The notes under the pieces: model-generated
Databases searched by the model: none
What the model saw: the letters and a program-made list of their open reading frames with translations, nothing else
Told to the model about the DNA's origin: nothing
Program-made: the position numbers and the translations under genes
Assembly: GCA_035635555.1 (NCBI GenBank)
Contig: DASQAT010000044.1
Coordinates: 1 to 62,810 of the forward strand
DNA from: Candidatus Dormiibacterota bacterium
Lineage (GTDB): Bacteria; Acidobacteriota; Polarisedimenticolia; Gp22-AA2
Direction: 5' to 3'
Length of the DNA stretch: 62,810 bases
Shown: positions 8,873 through 17,775 of the stretch, piece after piece
Numbering within the stretch: position 1 is the stretch's first letter
How the letters are laid out: each line of letters opens with the position of its first letter

Positions 8873-8997
8873 ATGAACCTCGACAAGTTGACTGTCCGTT
8901 CCCAGGAGGCGCTGCAGGAGGCCCAGTGAACGAGGTGGTGTTCGAAAAAATCAGAAAGCAGGAGCCGGTCGCCACGACCGGGAGACGCGCCCGCTGA
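8873..8997 (+). pseudogene. clpB: Apparent clpB scar: start of the gene joined to its end
   Basis: ATG 8873 has AAGGAG at 8854 and encodes MNLDKLTVRSQEALQEAQ followed by a stop at 8927-8929. That 18-residue peptide matches the conserved N-terminus of the disaggregase ClpB, which normally continues for about 850 residues. Immediately after, in a different frame (8926-8997), the sequence reads VNEVVFEKIRKQEP and ends ATTGRRAR-stop, which resembles a ClpB C-terminal tail (VVFEK). The middle of about 2.5 kb is therefore missing. It sits under a heat-shock-like promoter and ahead of hsp20, the place expected for clpB. The N-terminal match is strong; the C-terminal match is weaker. It may be a true deletion or an assembly collapse. 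Confidence 0.6.
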
Positions 8998-9047
8998 CGG
9001 CGCTCCCGATCGGACCGGACGAATCCTGAAATCGCGAGGAGGAGAGC

Positions 9048-9494
9048 ATGACCGTCGTCAAGTGGGACCCCTATCGTGATGTGTGGACCCTCCAGGACCG
9101 CGTCAACCGTCTGTTTCAGGAAGGGATGTCCGCGCCACAGGGACAGGAGGATCTGCAGGCGGGTCAGTGGACTCCGCCGGTGGATATCTTCGAGAACGCG
9201 GAGACGATCGTGCTCCGCGCCGATCTCCCGGGTGTGGATCAGGACGACATCGAGATGAGAGTGGAGGGCGGAACACTCGTGATCCGGGGGCGGAGAAGGC
9301 TTTCAGGGGACCTCCGCCCCGAGGACATGCACCGGGCGGAACGTCCCCACGGCACCTTCGTCCGCTCCTTCGGCCTGCCGACGAACGTCGACCAGGCCGG
9401 GATCCGGGCCACGCAGAAGAACGGCGTCCTGGAAGTCATCCTGCCGAAGAGGCAGGAGTCGAAGGCCAAGGCCATCCGCATCGAGGTGAAGTGA
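9048..9494 (+). CDS. Hsp20 / alpha-crystallin small heat-shock protein
   Basis: 148 residues. ATP-independent holdase that binds unfolding proteins in the cytoplasm. The N-terminus ([18 protein letters not shown]) is typical. The alpha-crystallin domain covers about 45-140 ([20 protein letters not shown] through [10 protein letters not shown]) and includes the GVLEVILPK strand. The C-terminus has a short basic tail ([10 protein letters not shown]). A strong GAGGAGGAG ribosome site precedes the ATG. It is the first intact gene after the heat-shock promoter. Confidence 0.96.
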   Translation: MTVVKWDPYRDVWTLQDRVNRLFQEGMSAPQGQEDLQAGQWTPPVDIFENAETIVLRADLPGVDQDDIEMRVEGGTLVIRGRRRLSGDLRPEDMHRAERPHGTFVRSFGLPTNVDQAGIRATQKNGVLEVILPKRQESKAKAIRIEVK

Positions 9495-9588
9495 CGCCGG
9501 TGGGATGGGCCCCCGCCGCCGGGCGGGTTACAATGCGACGCCGGCACCGGACGCACCGGTGGCGCGCGACGAGGAGACGATACATCCG

Positions 9589-10428
9589 ATGAACGCCTTG
9601 AAGACGGCATTCCTCCTGGGGCTGCTGTCCGCTCTGATCGTGGCCATGGGCGGCCTGTTCGGCGGAGCGAACGGGATGTACATCGCCCTGGGAGTGGCGG
9701 CCCTCATGAACTTCTTTTCCTACTGGTTCTCCGACCGCATCGTCCTGGCGCTGCACCGCGCCCAACCGGTCGGCCGGGAGCAGGCGCCCGAGCTGTACGA
9801 GATCCTGGAGCGTCTCACCGCGCGCGCCGGGATACCCATGCCGCGCGTCTACGTCCTTCCCGAGGAGGCCCCGAACGCGTTCGCCACGGGACGCGACCCG
9901 AACCACGCGGCCGTCGCCGTGACGCATGGAATCCTGCGCATCCTGAACGCCGAGGAGCTCGAGGGGGTCCTGGCGCACGAGCTGTCGCACGTCAAGAATC
10001 GCGACATCCTGATCGGCTCGATCGCGGCGACCCTCGCGGCGACGATCATGGTGATCGCCAACATGGCCCGCTGGGCGGCGATATTCGGAGGCGGTCAGCG
10101 CGACGACCGCCAGGGCTCCAACCCGATTGCCCTGCTCGCCGGGATCATCCTGGCTCCGATCGCGGCGACCCTCATCCAGCTCGCCGTGTCGCGCGCCCGC
10201 GAGTACCAGGCCGACGCGAGCGGGGCGGAGCTCACGCACAACCCGTACGGGCTCGCCCATGCGCTGCAGAAGCTCGAGGACGCCAGCCGACGGATCCCGA
10301 TGCTGACCGCGGCGCCGGCCTCCAGTCACCTGTTCATCGTCAAGCCGTTCACGGGCGAGGCGCTGGCGAACCTCTTCAGCACGCATCCGCCGATCCGCGA
10401 GCGCATCCGACGTCTTACGGGGCACTGA
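9589..10428 (+). CDS. htpX: HtpX-type M48 membrane metalloprotease
   Basis: 279 residues. Inner-membrane zinc protease that degrades damaged membrane proteins under stress. Two N-terminal hydrophobic segments ([38 protein letters not shown]) precede the catalytic [10 protein letters not shown], which carries HExxH. Two further hydrophobic segments follow, then the third zinc ligand region [15 protein letters not shown] 9589 has a GAGGAGA ribosome site 12 bases upstream. A TACAAT at 9529-9534 could be its own -10 box. It is the second intact gene of the heat-shock cluster. Confidence 0.95.
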   Translation: MNALKTAFLLGLLSALIVAMGGLFGGANGMYIALGVAALMNFFSYWFSDRIVLALHRAQPVGREQAPELYEILERLTARAGIPMPRVYVLPEEAPNAFATGRDPNHAAVAVTHGILRILNAEELEGVLAHELSHVKNRDILIGSIAATLAATIMVIANMARWAAIFGGGQRDDRQGSNPIALLAGIILAPIAATLIQLAVSRAREYQADASGAELTHNPYGLAHALQKLEDASRRIPMLTAAPASSHLFIVKPFTGEALANLFSTHPPIRERIRRLTGH

Positions 10429-10470
10429 CGGCCGGCCGGACGCCGCCGGGTTCGCCCATTGGAATCGATC

Positions 10471-11166
10471 ATGAAAGAACACGGCAGATCAGGAGACACG
10501 CGGGACGACAGCCAGGATAAGGCATTCTCGGTCATCGATCGACGTCCGGTCTTCCAGGACGAGACCTCGGCGGCCTTGGAGCCTCGCTACCCCTCGGTCG
10601 TCGAGGAGCTGAAGGTCCGCACCGAGGAGGCGGAGCGCCGGGCGCGGGAGATCAGCGCGGCCTACCGCCGGATCGAGGAGGAGCGCGAGGCCTTCCGGGT
10701 GCGCCTGGCGCGCGATCTGGAGCGCCGGGTCGAGATCGCGCGCGTCGAGATGATGCGCAAGGTGCTCGGGGTCCTCGATGACCTCGACCGGGCGATCGCG
10801 GTCGGCGCCGGATCCCCGGGTGCCGGCGGCCTCTTGTCCGGCGTCACGCTCATCCGTGATCATCTCCTCCAGACCCTCGCGTCCGAGGGAGTTCAGGGGC
10901 TCGACCTGGTGGGACAGCGCTTCGACCCCGCCGTGGCCGAAGCGGTCTCGGTGCAGGAGACGGACGATCCCGCGCGCGACACTCTGATCCTCGAGGAAAG
11001 CGGCCGAGGATACATGCTCGGCGCCACGCTCCTGCGCCCGGCGCGCGTCAGGGTGGCGCGGTACTCCGGGGCGGCGTGTCCGGACCAGCATCCGGACGAC
11101 GCGGCCCCGGCCGGGGGGGATTCGCGCGATGCGGCTCCGCCCGGGCCCCGCAGCCGACCGGAGTGA
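10471..11166 (+). CDS. grpE: GrpE nucleotide exchange factor
   Basis: 231 residues. Cochaperone that releases ADP from DnaK. A long acidic/basic coiled coil (about 35-95, EELKVRTEEAERRAREIS onward) leads to the four-helix and beta-wing region: MMRKVLGVLDDLDRAI, LVGQRFDPAVAEAVS, and the C-terminal signature GYMLGATLLRPARVRVA. A Pro/Asp/Ala-rich extension of about 35 residues follows, longer than usual. ATG 10471 is preferred to the in-frame TTG at 10459. The last 119 bases overlap the end of a convergent gene on the other strand. No dnaK or dnaJ is in the window. Confidence 0.92.
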   Translation: MKEHGRSGDTRDDSQDKAFSVIDRRPVFQDETSAALEPRYPSVVEELKVRTEEAERRAREISAAYRRIEEEREAFRVRLARDLERRVEIARVEMMRKVLGVLDDLDRAIAVGAGSPGAGGLLSGVTLIRDHLLQTLASEGVQGLDLVGQRFDPAVAEAVSVQETDDPARDTLILEESGRGYMLGATLLRPARVRVARYSGAACPDQHPDDAAPAGGDSRDAAPPGPRSRPE

Positions 11167-12391
11167 TGTCGCTCCATGGTTCGAGCAGATCCTCCGGCAC
11201 CCTGCCGTCGATCTCCTCGGGACACCTGATGCCGAGAAGTCTGCAGACGAGCGGGGCCACGTCCACGGCTCGAAGACGATCGCACCGGGCGCCACGCCTC
11301 ACCCCCGCTCCCCAGGCGTAGAAGATCCCCTGCATCTCGCTCTGCTCGGGAGGATACCCATGCATGCCCCGCACCGGCTTCTCGTCTCCGCGACCGTCCG
11401 CGAAGTACGTCCCGGGCGGGGCGATGGCCACGAGATCGCCTGTGCGCTCGGGCTGCCGGTAGCGTAACCCTCCGGGCAGCGATCCCTTCCTGTAGACGGT
11501 CATTCCGGGAACTTCCGTCAGCGCGGACTCGGCGGCGCCGCAGGAACGGAGGTCCGGGCAGTAGACGTTGCAGACGGCCCCCGTGGAAACGGCGCGGACG
11601 GGGCGCGACTCACCCCGCCCGAGCAGGTCCCGAGTTCTCAATACGCGCGAGACGCCCGCCATGCCGTGATCCGAGACGACGATCAGCGCCGATTTCGGCG
11701 CTCGCTCGAGGGCCCGCAACAGACGCGCCACCAGACCGTCGGTCCGACGCACGCTCTCGAGCACGGCGCCCGACTCGGGACCATCGGCGTGACCCGCTGC
11801 GTCCGGTCCGTGCAGGTAGGACAGGATCAGCCGAGGCCGGTCCTCCCCGCGCAGCGACAGCCATCGAGTGATCCGCTCGATCTTGTCCCGGTCGGTCGTC
11901 TCCGCGGAATACGGAATGCGGCGTGTCGCGGCGATACCCCGCCACGGCGTGTAGGAGAAAACCCAATGGAACACGGCGGTGCGCACCCCCTGGCGCTCCG
12001 CGGTCACCCAGATCGGCTCGGCCAGGAGCCACGTGGCATCGTCATCCCGGCGATAGAGCCCGCGCCTGCGGTCGATGAATTCGTTGTTGACGATACCGTG
12101 CCTGTCGGGGAAGACCCCGGTCGCGAGGCTGGCGTGGGCCGGAAAAGTCGAGGAGGGGAACGGCGGCAGCAGCGCCCCGCAGGACGCTCCCTCCCTGGCC
12201 AGGCGCGCGAGGGTCGGCGCCCCGGCCCGGGCGGGGTAGTCCCAGCGCATGCCGTCGATGGACAGGACGACGACGGTGTCGGCGGGCCCGGCCGTCGTGA
12301 CCGCTTCGGCGCAGGTCCAGGCGGCGCCCGCCAGGAGCACCAGGAGCAGCCCCCTGCCGGAACGGGCCGCGGAACCACGGGGGTCAAGCAA
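11048..12391 (-). CDS. Type I phosphodiesterase / nucleotide pyrophosphatase family protein
   Basis: 447 residues with an N-terminal signal peptide (LLLVLLAGAAWTCAEA), so probably periplasmic. Alkaline-phosphatase-superfamily metal ligands are all visible: Asp in VLSIDGMRWD, the catalytic Thr in FPSSTFPAHASLATG, Asp/His in LHGPDAAGH, Asp-His in VSDHGMAG and His in RGMHGYPP. This matches the NPP branch, which cleaves phosphodiesters or pyrophosphates of nucleotides or lipids. The start is a TTG that overlaps the UbiA stop by 8 bases, so the two are likely cotranscribed. The last 40 residues are Pro/Arg-rich and are antisense to the grpE end. The substrate cannot be read from sequence. Confidence 0.88.
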   Translation of the reverse strand: MLDPRGSAARSGRGLLLVLLAGAAWTCAEAVTTAGPADTVVVLSIDGMRWDYPARAGAPTLARLAREGASCGALLPPFPSSTFPAHASLATGVFPDRHGIVNNEFIDRRRGLYRRDDDATWLLAEPIWVTAERQGVRTAVFHWVFSYTPWRGIAATRRIPYSAETTDRDKIERITRWLSLRGEDRPRLILSYLHGPDAAGHADGPESGAVLESVRRTDGLVARLLRALERAPKSALIVVSDHGMAGVSRVLRTRDLLGRGESRPVRAVSTGAVCNVYCPDLRSCGAAESALTEVPGMTVYRKGSLPGGLRYRQPERTGDLVAIAPPGTYFADGRGDEKPVRGMHGYPPEQSEMQGIFYAWGAGVRRGARCDRLRAVDVAPLVCRLLGIRCPEEIDGRVPEDLLEPWSDITPVGCGARAEPHRANPPRPGPRRPDAGPDTPPRSTAPP

Positions 12392-13403
12392 GGTAGGCGA
12401 TGGCGAACCCGACCTGGGCGAACATCATCATGAGATACATGTGCGTCCAGGACGGATGGTTCTCCGATCTCGCCAGAGCCGCCGGGTCGCGCAGGATGAG
12501 CCGGGCCGTCCAGGCCCCCCAGCCCGCGAGCGCCAGTCCCAGGAGGGTCAGCAGGGTGCGGTCCCCTGTCAGAACCGGGCCCGAACCGAACGGATCGGGG
12601 AGCCACACGCCGATCGGGATCAGGAGCCACGGCAGGCAGAAGAACGGTGCGACGAAGCGCGCGGCCTTCTCCACCCCCAGCCGGATCGGCAGCGTGAGGC
12701 AACCGTGGGCGGCGTCTCCCTCCATGTCGGAGAAGTCCTTGCTCGAGGTGGCCCCCAGCAGGAACAGCAGGAAGACCGATCCGATGTACCAGGGCTCCAC
12801 GTGAATCACGCTCGCGACCATGGACCAGCCCGCCACCTTGAGGAGACAACCGCGCGGCACGGCGATGGTGAGATTGGCCCAGATGCCGAACCGCTTCGTC
12901 CGCCCCCAGACCGGGTCGGAGTACATCAGAGTGAGCACGAGACCCGCGAGGTAGATGAAGAAGCACTGGTGCTCCGCAAGGGGCGCTCCGGCCTTCTCCC
13001 AGAAGGTGGCGCGCGGGTAGTCGACGATGAGCCAGGTGGGCAGGAGAGCCACGATGTACAGGAGGAACGCGAAGCGCAGACCGGCCCCGGTCGAGATCCT
13101 CCCCGAGGGCAGCGGCCTCTGCGGCTTGTTGCGACGGTCGATCTCCAGGTCGTGGTACTGATTGATGACGTTGCTCGCGGCATTCAGGAATGCGGCGGTG
13201 ACCGAACCGAGGAGGATCATCGCCAGGACCGACGTCGTGAAGTGTCGTTCAGGATCGGGATTGTGCGCGGAGCCGAACGCGGTCAGGGCGCCCGACACGA
13301 CGCCAAAGGTCGGAGGAAGCAGGGTGAAAGGCCGGGTCAATGCGAAGTAGAGCCGCGCCCGCGAGGCGAAGCTCCTGACCCTGGTCACTGCTATCCCGCA
13401 CAT
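12384..13403 (-). CDS. UbiA-family prenyltransferase
   Basis: 339 residues, with about eight or nine hydrophobic helices. Both Asp-rich motifs of the family are present: NVINQYHDLEIDRRNKPQRPL (NxxxDxxxD type, about residue 85) and KDFSDMEGDAAHGCLTLPIR (about 215). These bind Mg2+ and the prenyl diphosphate. Members attach prenyl chains to quinone, chlorin, heme or sugar acceptors in the inner membrane. Which acceptor is used cannot be told. The phosphodiesterase-like gene follows with an 8-base overlap. A gene resembling prenyl-alcohol kinases lies 2 kb away on the same strand. Confidence 0.93.
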   Translation of the reverse strand: MCGIAVTRVRSFASRARLYFALTRPFTLLPPTFGVVSGALTAFGSAHNPDPERHFTTSVLAMILLGSVTAAFLNAASNVINQYHDLEIDRRNKPQRPLPSGRISTGAGLRFAFLLYIVALLPTWLIVDYPRATFWEKAGAPLAEHQCFFIYLAGLVLTLMYSDPVWGRTKRFGIWANLTIAVPRGCLLKVAGWSMVASVIHVEPWYIGSVFLLFLLGATSSKDFSDMEGDAAHGCLTLPIRLGVEKAARFVAPFFCLPWLLIPIGVWLPDPFGSGPVLTGDRTLLTLLGLALAGWGAWTARLILRDPAALARSENHPSWTHMYLMMMFAQVGFAIAYLA

Positions 13404-13470
13404 GCGCCGCGCGTAGGATACTCGCCGCCCCGACGCCGCACAAATCGCGGGCCCGACGGGCCGGGGGCAC

Positions 13471-14649
13471 TCAGGGGGAGCGGACGATCCGCGGCACCGT
13501 CCCGCACCGGCGTTCCATGAGCGGCAGATACTTGTCCCGCAGCAGTGTGCGGAGTCCTGTCTCGATCGCGACTCCCTGCGCGCCGGGCAGGTCGACCCCG
13601 GGGGCCTCGCCGGCAGATTCTTCCTCCGCGTTTCGCGGCTTCAGCAGCCGGACGACAGTCGTGCCCCGGCGCGCCGTGGACGGGGAGCCCGCCGTCTCTC
13701 CGGCGGTTGAAGCCAGCGCGAAGAGCGCAGCGATATCGGGATCGACGGATGGTGCGTCCTGCCGCACCGCGCAGGTGTACCCTACGGCCGACAGGACCAC
13801 CGTGCCGTCCTGATGTGCGGACACCCGGTACCCGGTGGACTCCAGCAGCAGGACCTGCCCACGTGATGTTGCCTCGGACCGCGGGGAGGCCAGGGGAGCC
13901 TCCGCCTGTGTCCTTGCGACCACCTTGTGATCCTCAAGCACGTCCTGGCGTGCCCCACGCCCCTCCGCGACGCCGGCCGCGGCGGGGGCGAATCCCGCCG
14001 CAGGCGCGGCAGGCTCGCGCTCAGGCTTCGCCTGTCGCCGCTCGATCGGCTCCCTTTCTCGGACGCCCCCGGCGATCACGGGCGCCGGTGCTCCGGACGG
14101 AGCCGCCGTCTCCTGCATCCTGCTGTTCCGACCCGTGGCGGAAGGAGCCGAATCGTCCCTCTGCCGCGATCCATTCCCGACATAGCCGAGCGCCTTCAAC
14201 GATTCGTCCAGCTCGTCCCGCGGCTCCTTCCCGACCCCGGCGCGCTCGCTTCCGCCGAGGGTATCCGGGGCCGTCGGTCGATCGATGAGCGGTGTCTGCG
14301 GGGGCGCAGTGTCCCATCTCGTCGCCCACAGACCGATCGCCAGGACGATGACGGCGGCGGCGGCGATCCCCATGCGGGAGTACTCGAGGCGGAACCGGCG
14401 TTGCCGTGTCCTGCCGGCTCCCGCGAGTCCGACCTTGAGGCGGATGCGCGACCGCAAATCGGTCGGGACCGGAGGCGGCTCCTCCCGTGTCGCTATCGCC
14501 GCCATCGCCCGGAAGTCGTCCAGGAGGGCCTCGCAGGACGAGCAGCCGGCGACATGCGCCTCGACCTCGGCACGTTCGGTCTGCGGGAGCTCGCCGTCCA
14601 GGTAGGCGGACAGCAGCTCGCGCGGATGGACATTCCTCCGATCGCTCAC
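13471..14649 (-). CDS. Anti-sigma factor with zinc-finger and large extracytoplasmic domain
   Basis: 392 residues. The N-terminal zf-HC2 domain has the pattern LLSAYLDGELPQTE followed by His and Cys-x2-Cys (EAHVAGCSSCEALL), typical of anti-sigma factors that hold ECF sigma factors. One transmembrane helix (GIAAAAVIVLAIGLWAT) lies at about 100-117. The rest is a low-complexity, Pro/Ala/Arg-rich periplasmic region. The start is GTG 14649, overlapping the sigma stop as GTGA, which shows translational coupling. The ORF upstream of this GTG is excluded. The signal sensed is unknown. Confidence 0.88.
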   Translation of the reverse strand: MSDRRNVHPRELLSAYLDGELPQTERAEVEAHVAGCSSCEALLDDFRAMAAIATREEPPPVPTDLRSRIRLKVGLAGAGRTRQRRFRLEYSRMGIAAAAVIVLAIGLWATRWDTAPPQTPLIDRPTAPDTLGGSERAGVGKEPRDELDESLKALGYVGNGSRQRDDSAPSATGRNSRMQETAAPSGAPAPVIAGGVREREPIERRQAKPEREPAAPAAGFAPAAAGVAEGRGARQDVLEDHKVVARTQAEAPLASPRSEATSRGQVLLLESTGYRVSAHQDGTVVLSAVGYTCAVRQDAPSVDPDIAALFALASTAGETAGSPSTARRGTTVVRLLKPRNAEEESAGEAPGVDLPGAQGVAIETGLRTLLRDKYLPLMERRCGTVPRIVRSP

Positions 14650-15338
14650 GGACCCTCCCCCGCGACACACTGTCGGAGCGCCACGCGGGCCCGCGCCAGG
14701 CGCGAGCGGACCGTCCCGAGCGCCAGACCGGCGAGCGCCGCGATCTCTTCATAGGAACGGGCGTCCACGTCCCGCAGCGTCAGGACCGCGCGCCACGCCG
14801 CCGGCAGCCGCGACAGGCAGGCCGCGAGACGTCGCATGAGATCGTCGGCCTCCAGGGCCTGGAGAGGCGACGGAGATCCCCGCATGATCCATGAGCCCGC
14901 GGCCTCGGGGGCCGCCTCGAGCAGGTGGCTGTCGTCCTCCAGGTTTCGGAAGGCGCGCCGCATCTTCTCCTCCTTGCGGTCGAGGTGATTCAGGGCGCGC
15001 GTCACCGCGATCCGGTGCAGCCAGGTCGAGAACTTCGCCTCGCCCCGGTAGCCCTCCAGTCCCTGGTACGCCGCGAGGAAGACTTCCTGCACGACGTCCT
15101 CGGTGTCCTCGTTGTGGCGCAGGATCCGCCAGACCACGGCCCAGACGCGGGGCAGGTGACGCTCGACGAGAAGGTCGAAGGCCTCGCGATCCCCTCCCGT
15201 CGCCTTCGAGATCAGACGGCCATCGCCGGTCTCCGGGGCGGACCCGGGGGTCGCGGCGCCCGGCCCATCACCCGGGTCGACCTTCGAGCCCCGGCCCATC
15301 CGCCACAGCCTGCCACGCGCTCGCGCCATCGTGCTCAT
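14646..15338 (-). CDS. ECF (RpoE-type) RNA polymerase sigma factor
   Basis: 230 residues. Region 2 covers about 55-120: REAFDLLVERHLPRVWAVVWRI, then DTEDVVQEVFLAAYQGL and FSTWLHRIAVTRALNHLD. Region 4 is a helix-turn-helix at about 175-225 (LPAAWRAVLTLRDVDARSYEEI, LGTVRSRLARARVALR). The extra 45 N-terminal residues are low-complexity and the start is uncertain; ATG 15329 or a later ATG is possible. The anti-sigma gene follows directly, overlapping by four bases. Autoregulation is usual for such pairs but no promoter motif was identified. Confidence 0.92.
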   Translation of the reverse strand: MSTMARARGRLWRMGRGSKVDPGDGPGAATPGSAPETGDGRLISKATGGDREAFDLLVERHLPRVWAVVWRILRHNEDTEDVVQEVFLAAYQGLEGYRGEAKFSTWLHRIAVTRALNHLDRKEEKMRRAFRNLEDDSHLLEAAPEAAGSWIMRGSPSPLQALEADDLMRRLAACLSRLPAAWRAVLTLRDVDARSYEEIAALAGLALGTVRSRLARARVALRQCVAGEGP

Positions 15339-15445
15339 TAGGAAGACCGCCCCCGACCTGAGACAGCCCGGCCCGCCCGGAAGTTCCCCGGGGACCCGCA
15401 TGATCGTGCGATGCCGTCCGGGAGCGGGGCACCCGGCGGCCTGGT

Positions 15446-16765
15446 TCAGAGCAGCGCCAGGAGACCGATCCCGCTCAGCGAGCCGACCAGGGTGTTGGAG
15501 AAATTCACCGCCTCGTTGTCCATGAGCCCGCGGCTCTCGAGCGTGGCTCCCAGGACCGAGTCGGCCGTCGATCCGATGAACGCCGCGGCCAGCACGACAC
15601 CACTGAAGCGTCCCTCCAGGAAACCCGCCGCGACCGCGACTCCGCACACGACGGCGGACGCGGCGAGGCCGGTCCACGTGCCGAGCCAGGACACCCCGCC
15701 GTTGGTTCCGGCGGGGACTCTCCGTAGCGTGGTGATCAGGACCGGGCGGCCGCCGTAGGCCCGGCCGATCTCGCTGCTCACGGTGTCGAACGCGGCCGTC
15801 GCGTAGGCGCAGACGAAGGCCAGACGGAAGACGTCCGGCGACGCGGCGGCCGCGATCAGGAACGCCAGATAGACGGCGACGCCGCAGTTCGCAAGGGCGT
15901 GCCGCGCGGATCGCGCCCCCTTCTTCTCCTGCGCGATTCCGAGCCGCTGCTTGCGGCGCAGCCCGAGGCGCGTCGAGGCGCTGCCGAGGACGAAGAAGGC
16001 GATCAGGACCAGAAATCCTCTCCAGGAGGCGAACGTGAACGTCAGAACGCCGACCAGGAAGCCGGCGATCATCCCCGATCGGTCGACCGCGCCGCTTCCA
16101 CGGAACACGAGGGCCAGGATGAGGTTGCACACGACACCCAGGAGAAGCGACCGCCACAACGCGGGGGCCGCCTGGACCAGACGCTCGAGCTCGACCCGCT
16201 CCAGGCCGGCCAGGAAAACGGCCGACAGGATCGGCACCGTGAGATTGTCGTCCAGACGCCACGGGAGCGACTCCATGAAGGCGGCGAACACCGACGCCGT
16301 CGCCGCGAGGAGAGCCGCCTCCAGCGGTCTCCGCCCCATCCAGACGAGGACCGCCCAGGAGAAGGCGAAGGCCGCGACGGCGAACGCGCACGACCCCTCC
16401 ATCGTCTTGGATCGATTCCAGGGGATCGGCGTGCGGCCGAAGCGGCGGCCGATCCAGCCCGCGGCGCTGTCCCCCGCCGCCAGGATCGCCCACGCCGCGC
16501 CCGCAATCTCCATGTGGCGGTGGAAGAGAAGCACGAGCAGGAGGACCGTCGCCGGATAGATGACGACACCGGAACGCCAGGGAGACTCGCGCTCGCCGCG
16601 CCTGAACAGCGAGGGACCGACATGCGGCAGGAGGAACAGGTTGAAGAGGACCGCCGCTCCGGCGGCGCAGGCGGCCTGCATGGGAGTGAGATAGGGAAGC
16701 AGGAAGGCCAGCCCCCCCATGGCGAAATGCACGACCCTGCGCGCCGTCTCACCCTGTGCCGTCAT
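15446..16765 (-). CDS. Fused prenyl-alcohol kinase-like (VTE5/SEC59) and DUF92 (VTE6-like) membrane protein
   Basis: 439 residues, nearly all hydrophobic helices. The N-terminal half (about 1-195) has the CTP-dependent lipid kinase signature of SEC59/VTE5: AAGDSAAGWIGRRFGRTPI followed by RSKTMEGSCAF. The C-terminal half (about 200-439) is DUF92/TMEM19: FDTVSSEIGRAYGG, VPAGTNGGVSWLGT, GSTADSVLGATLES and NFSNTLVGS. In plants and cyanobacteria VTE5 and VTE6 carry out the two steps that turn phytol into phytyl diphosphate. The fusion could do both steps on some isoprenoid alcohol; that is inference. ATG 16765 overlaps the preceding gene as ATGA. Confidence 0.8.
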   Translation of the reverse strand: MTAQGETARRVVHFAMGGLAFLLPYLTPMQAACAAGAAVLFNLFLLPHVGPSLFRRGERESPWRSGVVIYPATVLLLVLLFHRHMEIAGAAWAILAAGDSAAGWIGRRFGRTPIPWNRSKTMEGSCAFAVAAFAFSWAVLVWMGRRPLEAALLAATASVFAAFMESLPWRLDDNLTVPILSAVFLAGLERVELERLVQAAPALWRSLLLGVVCNLILALVFRGSGAVDRSGMIAGFLVGVLTFTFASWRGFLVLIAFFVLGSASTRLGLRRKQRLGIAQEKKGARSARHALANCGVAVYLAFLIAAAASPDVFRLAFVCAYATAAFDTVSSEIGRAYGGRPVLITTLRRVPAGTNGGVSWLGTWTGLAASAVVCGVAVAAGFLEGRFSGVVLAAAFIGSTADSVLGATLESRGLMDNEAVNFSNTLVGSLSGIGLLALL

Positions 16766-17775
16766 CGCCCCTGCCGCGCCGACGCTTCCGGGGAGACCGA
16801 ACCGGAACGCAGCGCTTCGATCGTGCTCCGGAGACCCTCGCGCAGCGGCGTGATCTGGTAGCCCAGCTCGCGGACCGCGCGCTCGCTCGAGTAGACCCAG
16901 GAGTGACGAAAGGTCGCGATGGCCCCGTCCGTGATGTCCGGCGGCCGGTCCGTCAGACGTGCCCAGGCCCGCAGCAGGCGGCCGGCGGTCTCGGCCGCCC
17001 AGAAGGGGATCGCGAGGCGCGGAGGGCGCCGTCCGGTCAGCGCGTGCAGCAGGGCGAACAGCTCGTCCTGGCTGACGTTCTCCCCTCCCAGGATGTAGCC
17101 TCTCCCGGGTGCTCCCTTTTCCAGCGCGAGCCTGTGACCCTCGGCGACGTCGTCGGCATAGGCGTAACAGATGCGGGCCGGGGCGCCTCCGAGGCGGGCC
17201 TTCAGCCGACCGCCGAGGTAATCCATGAACACCCGGCCGAGCAGGTTCCCCTGCGTCATGGCCCCTGGGCCATAGACCACCCCGGGATAGACCGTCGTCA
17301 CCGGGAGCCCCTCCCGCACCCGATCGCGCACCAGGCGATCGGCGACCCACTTGGTGCGCTCGTACTCCGTGCGGAAGCGGAACTCGTCGCGCTCGAAGGA
17401 CTCGTCGCGGGGATCCGGGCCGGTCGGTCCAAGCGCCCCAATCGTCGAAGTGTAGAGCATGCGCCGCACGTGCCGTTGTTCCGCGGCGCGCAGGACCGCC
17501 GCGACCCCCTCCACGTTCACGCGGTCGAACTCGCGCCGATCCCGCACCCACATCTTGACGAGCGCGGCCATGTGCACGAGCGCGTCGCACCCGTCGAGCG
17601 CCCGGTCGAGGGATGCGGGCTCCAGGATGTCGCCTTCGACCGGAACGCAGCCGGCCGGCACGCTCGCCCCGCGGCCCGGTCGCACGAGCGCCCTGACGGC
17701 ATGACCCGCCGATACGAGACGCGCGGCGACGTGGGCACCGAGATAACCGGTCGCACCGGTGATCAGGACCCTCAT
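16762..17775 (-). CDS. NAD(P)-dependent epimerase/dehydratase (extended SDR)
   Basis: 337 residues. The N-terminal Rossmann fold has GATGYLGAHVAARL (GxxGxxG). The catalytic serine/threonine region is MLYTSTIGALG and the YxxxK pair is in TEYERTKWVAD. The overall pattern resembles the dihydroflavonol-reductase / 3-beta-hydroxysteroid-dehydrogenase-like group. It is translationally coupled on both sides by 4-base overlaps: to rfbD upstream and to the DUF92 fusion downstream. Substrate is unknown; sugar nucleotides or isoprenoid ketones are both possible from context. Confidence 0.88.
   Translation of the reverse strand: MRVLITGATGYLGAHVAARLVSAGHAVRALVRPGRGASVPAGCVPVEGDILEPASLDRALDGCDALVHMAALVKMWVRDRREFDRVNVEGVAAVLRAAEQRHVRRMLYTSTIGALGPTGPDPRDESFERDEFRFRTEYERTKWVADRLVRDRVREGLPVTTVYPGVVYGPGAMTQGNLLGRVFMDYLGGRLKARLGGAPARICYAYADDVAEGHRLALEKGAPGRGYILGGENVSQDELFALLHALTGRRPPRLAIPFWAAETAGRLLRAWARLTDRPPDITDGAIATFRHSWVYSSERAVRELGYQITPLREGLRSTIEALRSGSVSPEASARQGR

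Noticed and set aside
9436-10482. Long minus-strand open frame opposite htpX
   Set aside because: Fully antisense to a clear M48 protease; composition is that of a shadow frame.
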